This document shows, one piece after another, positions 42,201 to 54,527 of a stretch of DNA of 64,000 nt (the first letter of the stretch is position 1; each line of letters starts with the position of its first letter). The notes beneath the pieces were generated by a model. That model made no database searches. It had not been told where the DNA came from and saw only the letters and a program-made list of their open reading frames with translations. Source of the stretch: Rhizopus arrhizus. Taxonomy: Eukaryota; Mucoromycota; Mucoromycetes; Mucorales; Rhizopodaceae. The stretch is from assembly GCA_024220505.1 (NCBI GenBank), contig JAKZZE010000012.1, positions 186,001-250,000 on the forward strand, in the 5' to 3' direction. The translations under genes and the position numbers were made by a program.

Positions 42201-42969
42201 CTTCGTTGTTGCCAGTGAAATTTGGAATTTCGACATCGTCACCACGAGCTTCCTGATTTCTTCTTCGGCCTTCTTCTAAAATTTCTCTTTCATAATCATC
42301 TAGTAGATAGTAGTAATATATTTAAAAATGCGGATATAGCACTTTTTTCAATAAATAAATTTGATCTTACCAAGCTCTTCCCTATTTGTGGTGTTTTCGT
42401 AAAATTCAGGTCCATTTGAGAATTCTTGATTCATCGATAGGTTTACATAAAAATATCCCTCTTTAACACCCTCATTTAGTTGAAGAGGGGCAACTTGAGG
42501 ATGGACCAAATCTTTTAATCTTTCTGGAACAAGTGAGATACCTGGTATGATTGTCAAAGCAAGTGCCTGCATGTGGAATTTTTCTTCCACAACCCTACCC
42601 AAAAACGCTCTTACGGTTGGCTGCTGCTTCATTACGCCTGTTGCAAATAGTATTAAGGGATCTTTTCTTTCACTTGTTCTAGAGATATCCCATTCGCTAT
42701 CATATCCACAAATCATCTCTTGAACTAAATTCACATTAGCAATGACTTTTACACTATAGTTGCTATAAAGAAATCTTTTGTGAGCTTCTTGGAAACAACT
42801 GAGATTTATTGATTCAATCTGAATTAATTTATCCCATAAACAATTTTCATTTAACCTACGCCTTATAAGGTTCGTAAAGTAAGAAATATCCTTTATCATT
42901 ATTTCGATCAAACTCAATTGAATGAGGGAAAAATACACCGACAAATGTAGAAGTTATAACAGATTGCAT
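39266..42969 (-). CDS. Unrecognised AT-hook protein, 7 exons (545 aa), Tc1 relic in last intron
   Basis: Exons: 42,969-42,860, 42,798-42,371, 42,299-41,910, 41,815-41,675, 41,607-41,398, 41,328-41,246 and 39,541-39,266. Phases agree and the sum is 1,638 nt. The start MQSVITSTFVGVFF is my choice; reading straight through from 42,896 is the alternative. The N-terminal ~180 residues look folded (VKVIANVNLVQEMICGYDSEW; PTVRAFLGRVVEEKF; EGYFYVNLSMNQEFSNG). The middle is Ser/Asn/Glu-rich and disordered. The C-terminus has two AT-hooks (RGRGRPK and NPRGRPRK) and KGAMDSFIINLTKKDS. AT-hooks imply AT-rich DNA binding in the nucleus. No family recognised. The last intron is 1,704 bp and would be about 72 bp without the relic. 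Transcribed away from the downstream Helitron genes. Confidence 0.7.
39605..41234. mobile_element. Tc1/mariner-like relic, second copy (opposite orientation)
   Basis: 1,630 bp, same termini as 6,683-8,311, TA-flanked, nearly identical sequence but inverted. It lies wholly inside the last intron of the AT-hook gene, so it need not disrupt the protein. Confidence 0.93.
40020..41000 (+). pseudogene. Decayed Tc1-like transposase (second copy)
   Basis: The plus strand carries the same broken transposase as the relic at 6,683-8,311, including IFSNET in place of IFSDET and the VDDLWKRIVKEPG piece. Both copies share the D-to-N change, so it predates their duplication. They were probably moved by another copy's enzyme. 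Confidence 0.68.
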
Positions 42970-44566
42970 TTTTTTGTGTTTCTTTAAATGTTAATTGTAA
43001 TGGTGTCTTTAACTTTTTCAATATAGGATTTATATTCTAAATGCGCTAAAAAAAAAGAAATAATATATGTTGAATGAACAAGCTTATGATGGACTATATT
43101 TTTTCTTGTCCTACTCTCTTAGTAAGAACGTAAGCATTTTTTTATTTGCGTAAACTGATCAATATAAATAAACATTTTTTTTTGTGGCGCAAATGTACTA
43201 CAATCTATGAGGTAGTTTGAGAGCTTTACTCTTGAAACAGTACCACAAAAAGGCTGATATAATTAATTAAGTATGATATTTAATATTTCTAACTAATATA
43301 TTTTATACGAGAATTTGTGTTAAGACAATGACAAAAGTGGCGAAACCTTTTTTTTGCTATTTACAAAGCTGACTGACTAAAAGGTTTGTAATTTTATAAT
43401 ATGCGAAGAAAAAATGGGGTTTCTTACATAAATAGATACTTTTTCATTTCATATTCAATGCTAAAAAGAATTCAATCAAAAAATATGTAGGGCAGACCTG
43501 TTAATATCAAGACTTTTGTTTTCGAAGGGTGGTGGGGAGAGAGGCTTTGAACTTAAATATGGTGGTACCTTTATAGTGCTACTATGTCATCTTTCCTTTT
43601 CTTAACCGTGAATTATTGAAATAAATTGGGAATCAATAAACGTAAATACATCATAATCAACCATGTTTGTTCATCCCATCCCTATCAATTACTTTGAATT
43701 CACCTATAGCCAAACACCGAGGGACCTATTTTATAAGTGATACACTCAAAAGGAAAATAGGTGAAATGATTGAAAATTGAAATATTATTTTTCGCTACGG
43801 CTGCTCGAGTTTTTGTCAGACTGATTGCTTTCTGATATAAAACAATGAGTTTGATAGTTTTTGCATTCCATAAGTCAATTAATAGTATTAATTTGAGGCT
43901 TTTGTTGTTGTTTATCTAAAAAATTATTGACATTATCTTGCACATTTCTTTCGTATTTAAAAATCATTACTTATAAACTGGATCACAGACCTCTATTTCT
44001 GCCTAAATAGTAGCTCAAATGTAACCAGAAAAATTTGTATTGTTGTTATGTATAAAAACTGGTTTTTTCTTTTAGATGTTCTTTGTTACATGCATATCGT
44101 TTTAAGCTGGTCTTTATGTAACAACTAGACTAAGTTTGTAAAACCCAACACAGCCATAAACAATGGCTTATTTTTCCCTTTTTCGTTCAAACTGTTAAGG
44201 ATAGGATTGTATTGTGTTCTAACTAGTCAAACTTATACCGCTAGAAAACAATATCAGAAACTTTTCTCATCATGGTTAAAAAAAGCTTTACTGATTTATT
44301 TGATCAGAAACCATTTTAAAACATAAAAGTAATCATAATAAAAAACAGCAAATTGATATATAAAAGATATTGTTTATTTGGGTGTTCAAACATCCCCGTT
44401 CTCCAATTCCTTTTTCAATCCTTATCGAAATCGACTCTTAATCACTGATCACAAATACTTGATCAACGACGCGGCTTGAAACATAAACTTTTTGTTGTTA
44501 TTAGTATAAATATAGCAAGAAATATTGACTTTGGCGCTATTTTGTATTTAGTATTGAAAAAAAAAA
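42970..44566. other. Intergenic, nothing recognised
   Basis: AT-rich, without open frames of note. It lies between two divergently transcribed genes, so it should hold both promoters. Confidence 0.55.
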
Positions 44567-44703
44567 ATGATTCTGGGTGAAGTAACCGATGCGATATTAC
44601 TAGTTCACCTCTGTTCCGCATCAATTCCAGATCCGTATCTCTTGAATCTAAGTGTATTGATTCTGGCTCAAGAGTAAAACTCTATACTTCCCATCCTGCC
44701 CTG

Positions 44704-45474
44704 ATGTATTACTTTATAAGATTTGCTGACACAGGCACTCGCCACAGCTTTGCTGGTAAAAAACCTTTGTCTTGTACATCAATTTGCATGGCTAATCAGT
44801 TTTCTATTGTAGGCTCGTTAAATGTTTCAGCATATACTTTCGATGACAGCACTAAAGCTTTTGCCAACATAAGATTAAGTGTAACTGATGTACGTCCAAT
44901 TCTTCAAGTTGACGATGATGGATTGGTTATCACTACTCAAGCCAAAAAAATCAGATCTCGAGATTTCCCAAAAACCCTTAATTTTTTAAAGATGAAATTT
45001 ATTGTCTACAAGTATGTATGGGAGAACATACATGATAGCGATATAGTATTTAATAGGGGCTTAAACGTGGAGGCTTTTGCGCTTCATCTAAGTGATATGT
45101 ATGAAGATTTAGGTACTTAAACTGTTATGCAATATCTTTTATACAACTGCATATTTTTACTGACTGTTTTGGATATTTTGATAGTTGGAAGACAGTTGAT
45201 TGATTCAGGGCTAAATCCTGTTTTTGTAGAAGAACGAATCACTCGACCTCAAAATGATCCAAACACAAACAGACCAGTACCTCGGGTTATGAAAACTATT
45301 TACAGCTTCAACACTGCTGTAAATAAAATGGACCGTTTATGGGATCATCCATCTTTTAGATACAATGCTCTCATCAACGATTCGTCCTCTTTTGATTCGG
45401 CTGTATTTCAAAATGATTCACATGGTGACAATAATGATACGGGCAGCCCTCATTCTTCAACAATGGACGATTAG
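44704..45474 (+). CDS. Unrecognised protein, two or more exons (232 aa from this start)
   Basis: Exons 44,704-45,112 and 45,185-45,474 joined across a 72-bp GT-AG intron in phase. The frame is open back to about 44,579 without an ATG (TSSPLFRINSRSVSLESK...), so an upstream exon or an earlier start is likely and the N-terminus is uncertain. One stretch (NQFSIVGSLNVSAYTFDD ... KAFANIRLSVTDVRPI) has the alternating pattern of a beta-barrel such as an OB fold. The C-terminus is acidic and Ser/Asn-rich. It ends 257 bp before the Helitron gene on the same strand. RPA-like OB proteins are known passengers of some Helitrons, but I cannot establish homology. Confidence 0.6.
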
Positions 45475-45730
45475 TTTTTTTTTTTTTTTCACAAATAAAG
45501 GGTGGTACAATGATTGTTTAAGTTTTGAATGTTATTTATATATTTTACTTTAATAAGTAATGAACGAGACTTCGATTAAAAAAACAAATAATGTTATTAC
45601 CATGTGGCTCATAGTATTAATCAAGCAAAACAATAACATGATCCTTTAAGTAAATTATTTTATGAATATAAAAGAGCTTCAATTTTAGTTTTTGGAAGGT
45701 TCAAATTTTTTTTTATAATTTTTTTTTTCA

Positions 45731-48700
45731 ATGTTCTTCGCTTTTCGCTTAACCGATAATAACCTTTCTTCTTTTACCCGGGCTCAGAAAAAGCAAGTCC
45801 TTGCTTTTAAAGACTTTGTTATGCAAAAACCTGATGGTTTTTGTTGTGTTTGTCTTAAGGTGCTTTATCCTGAAGATCAATTTTTTAGAAGCATTAGTAA
45901 TGTTGCTGGTTTGCCTTGTACCGAGTGGAAATTGCAGCCTATATGTAAAGCTGACGATGAAACTATGAAAATGGTTTGTAAAGCTCATCTCGTTACTGCA
46001 GAAAGTGGATTTTCCAATTTATCCATGGTTTATCCAGGTACTAAAACCTATATTTGCGACCATCATATTATGCATTACTAAATGTAAATTTCATAAATAG
46101 GTGACCTTATACCTGAAACTAAGGACTTGAACTACAGAGAAAGGTCGGTTCTGTCTCCCATAAAGCTTATGTCTCAGATAACAAGAAAGTCGACATTGTC
46201 TCACGGAAGAATTGGGCATTTTGAACTCAAAGGTCCTATGTACACGACGCACAACTATGAGTTTGCCGAGATGGCCTATGGAGGTACTCTGAGCCTTTTC
46301 TTTGTTCGAGGTGACCCTGCCATGATCAGAAAACAAAAAGTGGAGGAAGCTTATAGAGCTTTACAAAGAATGCATCCTTTGCTATCTCGCTACGACATGC
46401 CCGAGCTAACATTTTCCTTGGTAAATTACCACGTTTCCGAAAACAAAAAGCATGTCAGTATTGATAAAGGCTGGTTGAACAATGCTCTTTTTGCTAATGA
46501 GGATGTAAACCCTCAGGCAGCTGACGTCGAGTTCAAGGATCTAATAATTGGAAAAGACAACGTTGGAAAAATGATTAGATACTCTCACCCTAGCCTTCTG
46601 GCTTTAGTCTTTCCTTACATATTTACTACTTGTACTGGCCATTATTCACTGGTTCCCCAAAACACCGAGGATTTTCAAACTCGCTCTGGGATTTATGGCA
46701 TTCCCGAAAATCAAGATGGCGTTTCCCGGGCAACAATGAATTCGGAAAGCCTTTCAGGCTATGTAAAAAGACGCTTGCTCATCCAAGATAGAAGGTTTGC
46801 CAGAGATCCTTCTTTTCTTTTTTTCATGTTAGACTTAATTGAAAAACGAAACATTGCTTCGGCTAACAGATTTGTGGTTTCAACCAAAGGAAGGAACAAC
46901 TTGAGACAAAGCGATGTAGTCAATCCTACAACTGGAAAGATGAACAAGAATATTGTATCAACTGTACCATCTCAAATAAGATCGTCATATGCTTACAAGA
47001 GAAAAAACTTCTTGGACCTTCAATGCATTTTTGATAACTTGGGCGCCCCTCAACTGTTTTTAACATTTACCTGTGATGATAAAAGCGAGGATTTTAAAGG
47101 CATTCTTAGTGATGGCATTCGCTTTCCGTGGGAAGACCCAGTTCTTTTTAGCCAGCACTTCAAGAGGAAATGGTTAAAGTTTTTTACTGATTACGTTTGC
47201 AAGCATTTTGCTCGACAAATTGGCGGAATTAAAGAACATAGCTGGGTAATGGAAATTCAGGATCGTGGCAGTCCACATATTCATATGGTACTATGGACAA
47301 ATAAAAATGTGCAGGAATTAATCGAAATGAACGTGGTTCATACTTGGTTTCCAGAAGGCTCTTCGTCCAATGATCCAATGATGCATGATCTGGTCAATCG
47401 ATTACAGCTACATAAGTGCAATGACAAGTAAGTTTAACCACAAATATTTGTTGAGTATTCACTAATCTTCATTTTTTCAACATAGCTACTGCAAGAGAGG
47501 TGACTACACCAAGAAGTGCCGTTTTGGATACCCAAAACCATATTCTCCAGTAACAGTACTTGACTCCGAACATCGCTGTACGTATAAAAGGGACGTTGGT
47601 GATGCGTATGTTAACAACTACAACCCTTACCTGCTGGCTGTCTTTCGCACTTCAATGGATATCCAATACAATGATGGTCCCCAGGCTGTAAGATACCTTG
47701 CCAAGTACCTTGCCAAAGATGACTACGAGGCCAAAATTCTACTGAAAAACATTCAAGCTCAAAATCAAGGGTACTACAAACGAACCACATATGTGTCAGA
47801 GAGAGAGCACTATTCAACGAGAATTGTCGGAGCAGTTGAAGCTACATACGATATCATGGGATGGAGAAAACACAGTAATTCGAGAAACGTAATCTTCTTA
47901 AGTACTAGCCTTCTTGGTCAAGACACTAGACGTCTAAGAGACGATACAGTCCTACTGTCAACTGCCTAACAAAACCATAAAATCGCCTGCACAGTGCTAT
48001 AATTACGTCAGAACTACGAAATAAAAACCATTAGATAGCCCATACGTCATAGTATAAGAAGAAAAGAATGATGTAATTCTAGCTTGTTACACAAACATCT
48101 AAATCAAGAAAAATTGATTTTGGGTTAAATGGAAAATGATGTAAGTATGATTAAATGTACTTTAAACCCTATTTTGGCGTACATGATGCAATGATAACGT
48201 ACCTAACATATCATCATGACGTAAAGAAGCTAAAAATGTATAAAAAAGCGACACTTTTCTCTTCATTTCCCCCATCACATCTCTACTTCTACACTTGACA
48301 ACTACTTCTTTGTAATGCCTTATAAACTCAGCAACGACACACGCAATAACGTCATTTCATTAATTAAGTCCGGAAAGGGTACTAAAGATATTGTACAAGC
48401 CACTGGAGTGTCTAGAGCCCTAGTTATTCTCATGAAAAAGCAAGTTGATCCTGATCGCGTCAAACCCCGTGGTGGTAGAGTCAGCACCGTTCCCGATTTT
48501 ACAAAGCAAGTCATAGCTTTTAAAGTCCGAAAAGGCTTCTTATTATCAGCAAAGGATGTTCAAAGATATCTGTGGTCTCTTGGTTACAAATTGCAGTACT
48601 CATCTACGACACAACTAATGAGATCCCTCGGCCTTAAAACTCTGTATAAGAAAAAGAAGCCTTTAATCAAGAGAACTAACCAGAAAAAGTGATTGGAATG

Positions 48701-51477
48701 GGCCAAAAAACGCCGTGACTGGACTGTAGAGGACTGGAACAAGGTCATATTCTCCGACGAAACCAAAATCAACGGATGGGGATCAGATGGAGCTCAAGTT
48801 ACATGGAAACATAAGGATGACCCACTTCGACCACATAATTATCAGACTCAATTAAAAGGTGGCGGAGGCTCAATGATGGTTTGGGGATGCATGACATCAT
48901 CAGGAGTAGGTTACGCATGCCGTATTATTGAGTATCCTATGAAATCAGAGCTGTACACCCATATCTTGGATACTTCCTATAAGGATACACTCGAGGACTT
49001 CAGTCTCAGCAATGAGGAAGTCATCTTTCAACAGGACGGAGATACAAAACACACATCGAAACTCACTGAAAAATGGCTTGCAGATAACGGAATTAACTAT
49101 ACTCAAGACTGGCCAGCAAATAGTCCCGACCTAAACCCAATTGAACACCTCTGGCATCATGTTAAGTTGAGATTAGATGCATATGACACCATGCCCAAAA
49201 ATATGGATGAATTGTGGGATAGATTTGATGCAGAGTGGAACAAATTCACTAAAGAGGACATGAAGAAGTATTACGAGAGTATGCCAAAAAGAATTGAAGA
49301 GGTTATCAAGGCTAAAGGTGGATATACAAAGCGTTAAAGATTTGCTGTCAGATTGATTTTATAGTCATTTTTCATTTTTTTCAAATTCCGCCACATTTTA
49401 CTAATTAGTGTGCTATAAAAATTTGTTCAATAAAAATATGTTGTTTTAGCACTGTTCCATTAAAATTTAAAAAGTTTAGCTTTATTTTTGCGGGAATTAT
49501 CTTAAATTTTATTTTTGTTAGGCAGTTAACAGCAGGACTGTATCAAAGACTTGGCTGAAGATGATGATCAGATTTTTTCTTTGACTCCAGTTGGTAATTT
49601 TTTGAATCATCTGTATTTCATGCATTCTTTTTCTTATTTTTAATTTTTACTAATAGAAATATACGAAAAAAGGAACGGTGCTCCAGAGTTGACTATGCCA
49701 CAGTTCTTTTGTTTTTATAAAAGGGTCTACCAAAATACAGGAGCAATCACTAACGTCAGAGAAGTTACACGCCCCTTCTATTCACATCCTTTGCCTGAAT
49801 ATGTCAAGTGTTTTAGGTGTCTAACCTACAAGCTTATAAAAGACAAACCAGTTTTTTGGAGAACCTATAACCAGAGCGAAACAAACGGCGAAAGTTTCTA
49901 CTATCAGCAAATAGTTTTAAATTTGCCTATCTTTGGCACAACATACAAAAATGAAATGGAGCGTTTTGGTTCATATAAAGGTACTTCTTTTTTCCTCTAT
50001 TTTTTTCAGAAAAAGAAAGAAGCTAAACAAGCCTATTTTTCTAAAATTGTAGATTATTACGAACATTTACTTAATGAAGGCTCTATTGAATCGCACCGAA
50101 GGGTTAACATTGAATCTTTAGATGATATTGTAGATGTTGAAAGAGGCCGCGAAATATATCGCGATGAGCTTGCTATAATGCTAAATATGGCCAACCAAAA
50201 CCAAAAAAGCATTTTTTCCCAAATTGTAACTGAACTTGAGCTAAATTCGACTGTAATTGTCTCTGGTGCAGCTGGAACAGGAAAGTCATACCTCTTGAGG
50301 ATGTTGGAAAGACATTATCGACTTCAAAATTGCAAGGTAAAAATAAATGCTACGCCATCTATAAAATGTATTGTTATTCAATATATCCTAACTGTTCTGT
50401 CAAAAAAAGGTTTTCAAATTGGCACCAACAGGTGTTGCTGCTCATAATATTTCGGGCCAAACTATTCATAGGTTTTTCGGCTTAACCAATATATCTTCGG
50501 TTCCCAATTTTGTGATGCTAGACGAATATGTCAAATTATATTCCCAAATAGTTCTATTGGTCGACGAATATTCAATGATAAGTACAAAACTTTTGGAATC
50601 TATCAACGATGCATTGGTAAAAACGACGCAAAGAGCTACAATAATGGGTGGTATAAAAACAATTTTTTTTGGCGACGTTGCTCAGTTACTTCCTATTCAG
50701 CAAAAAGAGGGCAATATTTGGGAGTCTGAAATATTTAATGCAGTCCCTCGATATAGTCTTCACAAACCAGTTCGCCAACAAGACGAAAATTTTATTGAAA
50801 TTCTTAACAAAGTACGCAACTATCAGTTTGATGAATCAGTGATTGCATTTATAAACACAAGAACTGTCCACAAATCAGAACTCCCCCTTTCCTGTTTGCG
50901 GCTCTATACAACAAGACAAAGAGTGGCAATAGCTAACGAAAAAGACTTTGCTGAATTTCCTGGTGATGGCTTAGAATTCCTAGCTCATGACTCTTATGTT
51001 GGAAACGAACGTACCGCCAAGATCTCATTGAGAGAAACTAGACTTCTAGAAAACTTGTTCATCAAGCCAAACATGCCAGTAATGCTGATACACAACCTTC
51101 ATGTCCCCACTGGTTGGGTAAACGGAACTATTGCTCTCGTAGAGTATATGGAGGAAGAGAACATTTGCTTAAAAAAACGATTGCCAAATGGAAATGATGC
51201 CATATATTGGATCCAACGTATCAGCCGACAAGTTCCCGACACAAGTTATACTAGAACCCAATTTCCAATAGTTCCAGCCTTTGCGACAACAATTCATAAA
51301 GCTCAAAGCGCAACAATAGATTGTGTAGGTATCCATTTAGACAATATGCTTTCGCACGGTCAGCTATATGTTGCCATGTCACGCGTAAGAAAGTTGGAAG
51401 ACCTGTATTTCTTTGGTGCTGATGTAGACGCTATTGAAATAATAAGAAAAAAAAAGCAATTGAACATCAGAACTTAA
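45731..51477 (+). CDS. Helitron Rep-helicase (1297 aa), broken only by a Tc1 insertion
   Basis: Exons: 45,731-46,037, 46,101-47,427, 47,486-47,946 continued at 49,543-49,593 after the Tc1, 49,657-50,336 and 50,410-51,477. Without the Tc1 and one TA, phases agree (3,894 nt). The N-terminus is Cys/His-rich (CCVCLKVL ... CDHH at the exon edge). The Rep nuclease has QDRGSPHIHMVLW (HUH) near residue 495 and AVRYLAKYLAKD (two tyrosines) near 614. The PIF1-like helicase has GAAGTGKS (Walker A, ~919), LVDEYSMIS (Walker B), FGDVAQLLPIQ, TIHKAQSATID and LYVAMSRVRKLEDLYFFG. It should nick and unwind DNA for rolling-circle transposition. All catalytic motifs are kept. Element ends were not found. Confidence 0.9.
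47947..49540. mobile_element. Tc1 element inside the Helitron Rep gene
   Basis: 1,594 bp, TA-flanked (47,945-47,946 and 49,541-49,542). Termini CAGTCCTACTGTCAACTGCC and, complemented, CAGTCCTGCTGTTAACTGCC, then TAACAAAA. Removing it restores ..RRLRDD-IKDLAEDDD.. in frame. Confidence 0.94.
48315..49337 (+). pseudogene. Tc1 transposase, single in-frame TGA (DD35E)
   Basis: A 341-codon frame from MPYKLSNDTRNNVISLIK to KAKGGYTKR, interrupted once by TGA at 48,690-48,692 after RTNQKK, before LEWAKKRRDWT. CGA to TGA (Arg) is a simple explanation. Everything else is intact: helix-turn-helix (DIVQATGVSRALVILMKK; SAKDVQRYLWSLG), VIFSDET, VIFQQDGDTKHTSK and NSPDLNPIEHLW, with 35 residues between the second Asp and Glu. 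One revertible stop suggests very recent activity or read-through. Upstream at 48,240 is TATAAAAAAGCG, a promoter-like box. Confidence 0.92.
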
Positions 51478-53419
51478 CAAATATATGATATTTGCAGTAT
51501 TTCTTCTAGTGTATATTTAACAGAAACATTTTAATAAAAAAGCAGCCTTGTTACCCAGGTAAAGCATCCCCGAAAAAAACTATTGTTCAAAAATTTGGGT
51601 CATTAAATATACAGTTGCAAAAAGCCAATCATTGAACTCACTACGGCGCAAAAAATCTCCGCATAACACTCATTGCAGGCGCGGATTAATAAAATAAAGA
51701 TGCTAAAAATGTCGAATTTAGCATAATTTGGAATAACATTGGAATAACATTGGAGTAAAACATGATGCTACATGAACTCTCATACGCTTTCACATAACAA
51801 TTTAATTGGATGAGGCAAAATTGGAGTAAAATGGAGTAAAATTGGTCTAAAATATAACAATTTAATTGGACGAGGCAGACATTAGCTGTTCTGTATATAA
51901 GCAGAGTATGGCTATGTTTAATCAATTATGTCCAGTAAAATGGGTAGGTTTATTATTGTATAGGGCAGTATAAATGGATAAATTTAAATGATTTAATAAT
52001 ACGATGCTTTATTTATTTTATTATATTATTCATTTAATATACATTTGAATAAAAAAAAAAAGTAATAACAAAAAAAAAATAATAATAACAAATGAAAAGG
52101 AATAATAAAAGAAAAGGAATAATAAAAAAAAAAAGGAATGCAGAATGAACAGATCCAATATAATCGTACGTCATTACTTACCTGTCCTCGACAATATTCA
52201 ATGCAACCCATTTAGCAGATTTAATTACTTTCAACAATCTACATTGCAATCTATATTCAACAGAATAATTAATATTTAAACATATGCAATTTTATTTCTA
52301 TTTACCAAAATTGTTTTCCTTTTTTTTATCACATGATAGATAATTGTCTTATACAACCATTGTTACTTTTCCTCAAGTCCGTGCGCCTATGCTTTATTGG
52401 GTTTAATAATACTCTATCATCATTGCTGTTATCGTTAATATCATCACAGTTGCTTCATACAAAATCCACATTGCAAAATAAAACAAAGTATTAAAATCTA
52501 ATAAAAAACATCAGTTAAGAAAAAAGTAACAAGCAAACAAATTATACCTTTTGTCTTGTTCAAACATACTATCTATACAATATGTTGTTGGTTAAGGTTC
52601 AATCTATCTGAAGCAGCATAGAGTATAATTTTACCTAATATCAACAGCATACGCAATATGAAACAACACACCAAGCATAGTATACAAAAGCAGAGGATGA
52701 ATAGTTGCGACAAACTGGTCTACAGCATGATAGAGTATTGATTATACAGCTAGGTTGCACACTACAGATAGAGTCAGTAAGGTGTCAAGGTAAGTAGCGG
52801 AAAGGAATACAAATAATGATATAAAGAAGAGCAAGGATTGTTGCATGTTGTAATGTAGCCATAACTAACTTTTCTTTAATTAGTGAACCATTGGTTAAAA
52901 AAATCTTGTTTGACTAAAGCTCTCGCAATATTTGAAGTAAAAGAATACTAGAGCTTACTATAAGCAAAGATAAAAAGAAATAGTTAAAAGGAATACAACA
53001 TTCAACAACTTTATACCCATGCAACATAACTTTTTTTTTTTCATTTGTAATGCGTTGACTGTTTGAGCTGATTTAGTTTTAGCTATTTTGTTTTCAAAAC
53101 ATGGTGCATATCAGCAATAGCTAAAAGTATCAAAAACTGTTAACAAAGTAGAGTAATAATGAATATACGAAAAAAAAAAAAAAAAAAAAGAAGAGCCATA
53201 AAAAATAAAACAATGCTTTAAAATCCATGCAAGTTTATTTCGTATAATTAACGTCATAGGACCAATGGCATTGAAGAATAACAACTAAGTTATGTAAAAA
53301 AGTACTAACATTACCATCATGAAGATCTTGTCATGTCAAGACAATTCTAAACGACATTTAACAAATAATAGCAGAATTTATTTAACAAAAGATAAAGCAA
53401 TAAAAAGAAAAAGAAACAA
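51478..53419. other. Helitron 3' flank, no gene seen
   Basis: AT-rich. It holds a small perfect hairpin (TGCTAAA..TTTAGCA, 51,701-51,723), a CCGC..GCGG pairing near 51,660-51,685, and a direct repeat ACAATTTAATTGGAYGAGGC (about 51,797 and 51,857). One of the hairpins could mark the Helitron 3' end, but I see no convincing hairpin plus CTRR arrangement. Confidence 0.45.
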
Positions 53420-54527
53420 TTATATTCTTCTCTTTTTATTTTGACGACGAGAAGTAGGACGAGTGCCAGAACGGGTACGACCAGAAGGAGAAGGAGGGAG
53501 AGGAGAAGCAGCAGAGGACGAGAAGGTAGTTGCGGAAGTTGTACTAAAGTTAATAAAATTTAATCGTTACAATGATAGAGTATATTTGTTTTTAAAATTA
53601 AACATACATGCTAATTTCATTGCTATTTCCTTGTTCTAATTCGTTGGAGGCATCAAGATCAGGAAGTAGTTCAAGATCAAGATTTTCCTCAGGATGTGTA
53701 TCTGTTACGTAGGTGTTCGGCTCTACTACGTTATTTACAATGTCTGGTTGTTGGTTTTTTAACTAATATAAACATAATGATTAATCAAATGAACGGTTTT
53801 TTATAAAAAGAATACCTTTTTGTTGTGATAATTGTTGTATGACTTTGCTAGCAAAACTTGAGCTCCCCAGCTGTTATTGCATCTATTTAAAGGAATATAT
53901 GCTCGTAAAGCAAGTTCTTCAAGCTCTGTGTATGCTGCATTTTTATAAACAGCAGGAATATCCTTCCATGATAGCTTGTTTTTATCGATATGAGCATCGG
54001 CAAGAAGCTTATTGCTTAAGCTCGTACAAACAACTTGTGTGAACCTATTTAGTTGAGAGTGGTATCTTTTGGTTAATAGTGCTTTCTGATCCAATGTTTC
54101 ATCAGAATCCTCTGGTTTATCTACAAGGTCCAGTGTTTCTCTTAAGAACGCGTCTATGCAGGCTGCATTACCATGTCGCCCATCACCCAAGCTTGTTGGG
54201 AACCTTGGAACATCTCTACGAACGATGTCAAAAGCTAGTTGATTAAATTGAGGAGGTGCTGGTTGGTAAATAGCTGCTGTAATGTATTTTAAGTAAAAAA
54301 CATCCCAATTAACCCACTTCCTTTTTTTTTTCTTTTTTTTTTTTACCTTGTGAAGCAGGATAGCTTGTACGAGCGTTTCGCTCAATCATCAGCTTCAAGT
54401 CGGCCATTTGTTGCCGAACCTCATCTTTCCAGGCTTCGAATTCGCTTCTGAATTCGCTTCTGAAAGCGTCGACTGCTCTTTGATAATTTCGGATTTCGTA
54501 AACAATTTGATCAACGTTGTAAGGCAT
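53420..54527 (-). CDS. Unrecognised 4-exon protein, coiled coil and basic tail (306 aa)
   Basis: Exons: 54,527-54,347, 54,276-53,816, 53,762-53,608 and 53,543-53,420; phases agree and the total is 921 nt. The start MPYNVDQIVYEIRNYQ is the first ATG. The N-terminus is helical (RSEFRSEFEAWKDEVRQQMA), the middle exon folded-looking (DACIDAFLRETLDL-like; FTQVVCTSLSNKLLADAHID; WGAQVLLAKSYNNY), followed by an acidic exon (ENLDLELLPDLDASNELE). The tail is Ser/Pro/Arg-rich ending RRQNKKRRI, a likely nuclear signal. Size, exon number and the coiled-coil start recall the accessory genes of the two CACTA elements, but no transposase or CACTG ends are seen beside it. It may be a host gene or a solitary remnant. 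Function unknown. Confidence 0.72.

Noticed and set aside
49981..50009. Possible intron GTACTTC..TTTTTTCAG in the Helitron gene
   Set aside because: Only ~29 bp, and its removal would shift into a stop, while reading through stays in frame.
51701..51723. Hairpin TGCTAAA..TTTAGCA as the Helitron 3' terminus
   Set aside because: No CTRR end at the right distance and no second copy to compare; kept only as a note in the flank description.
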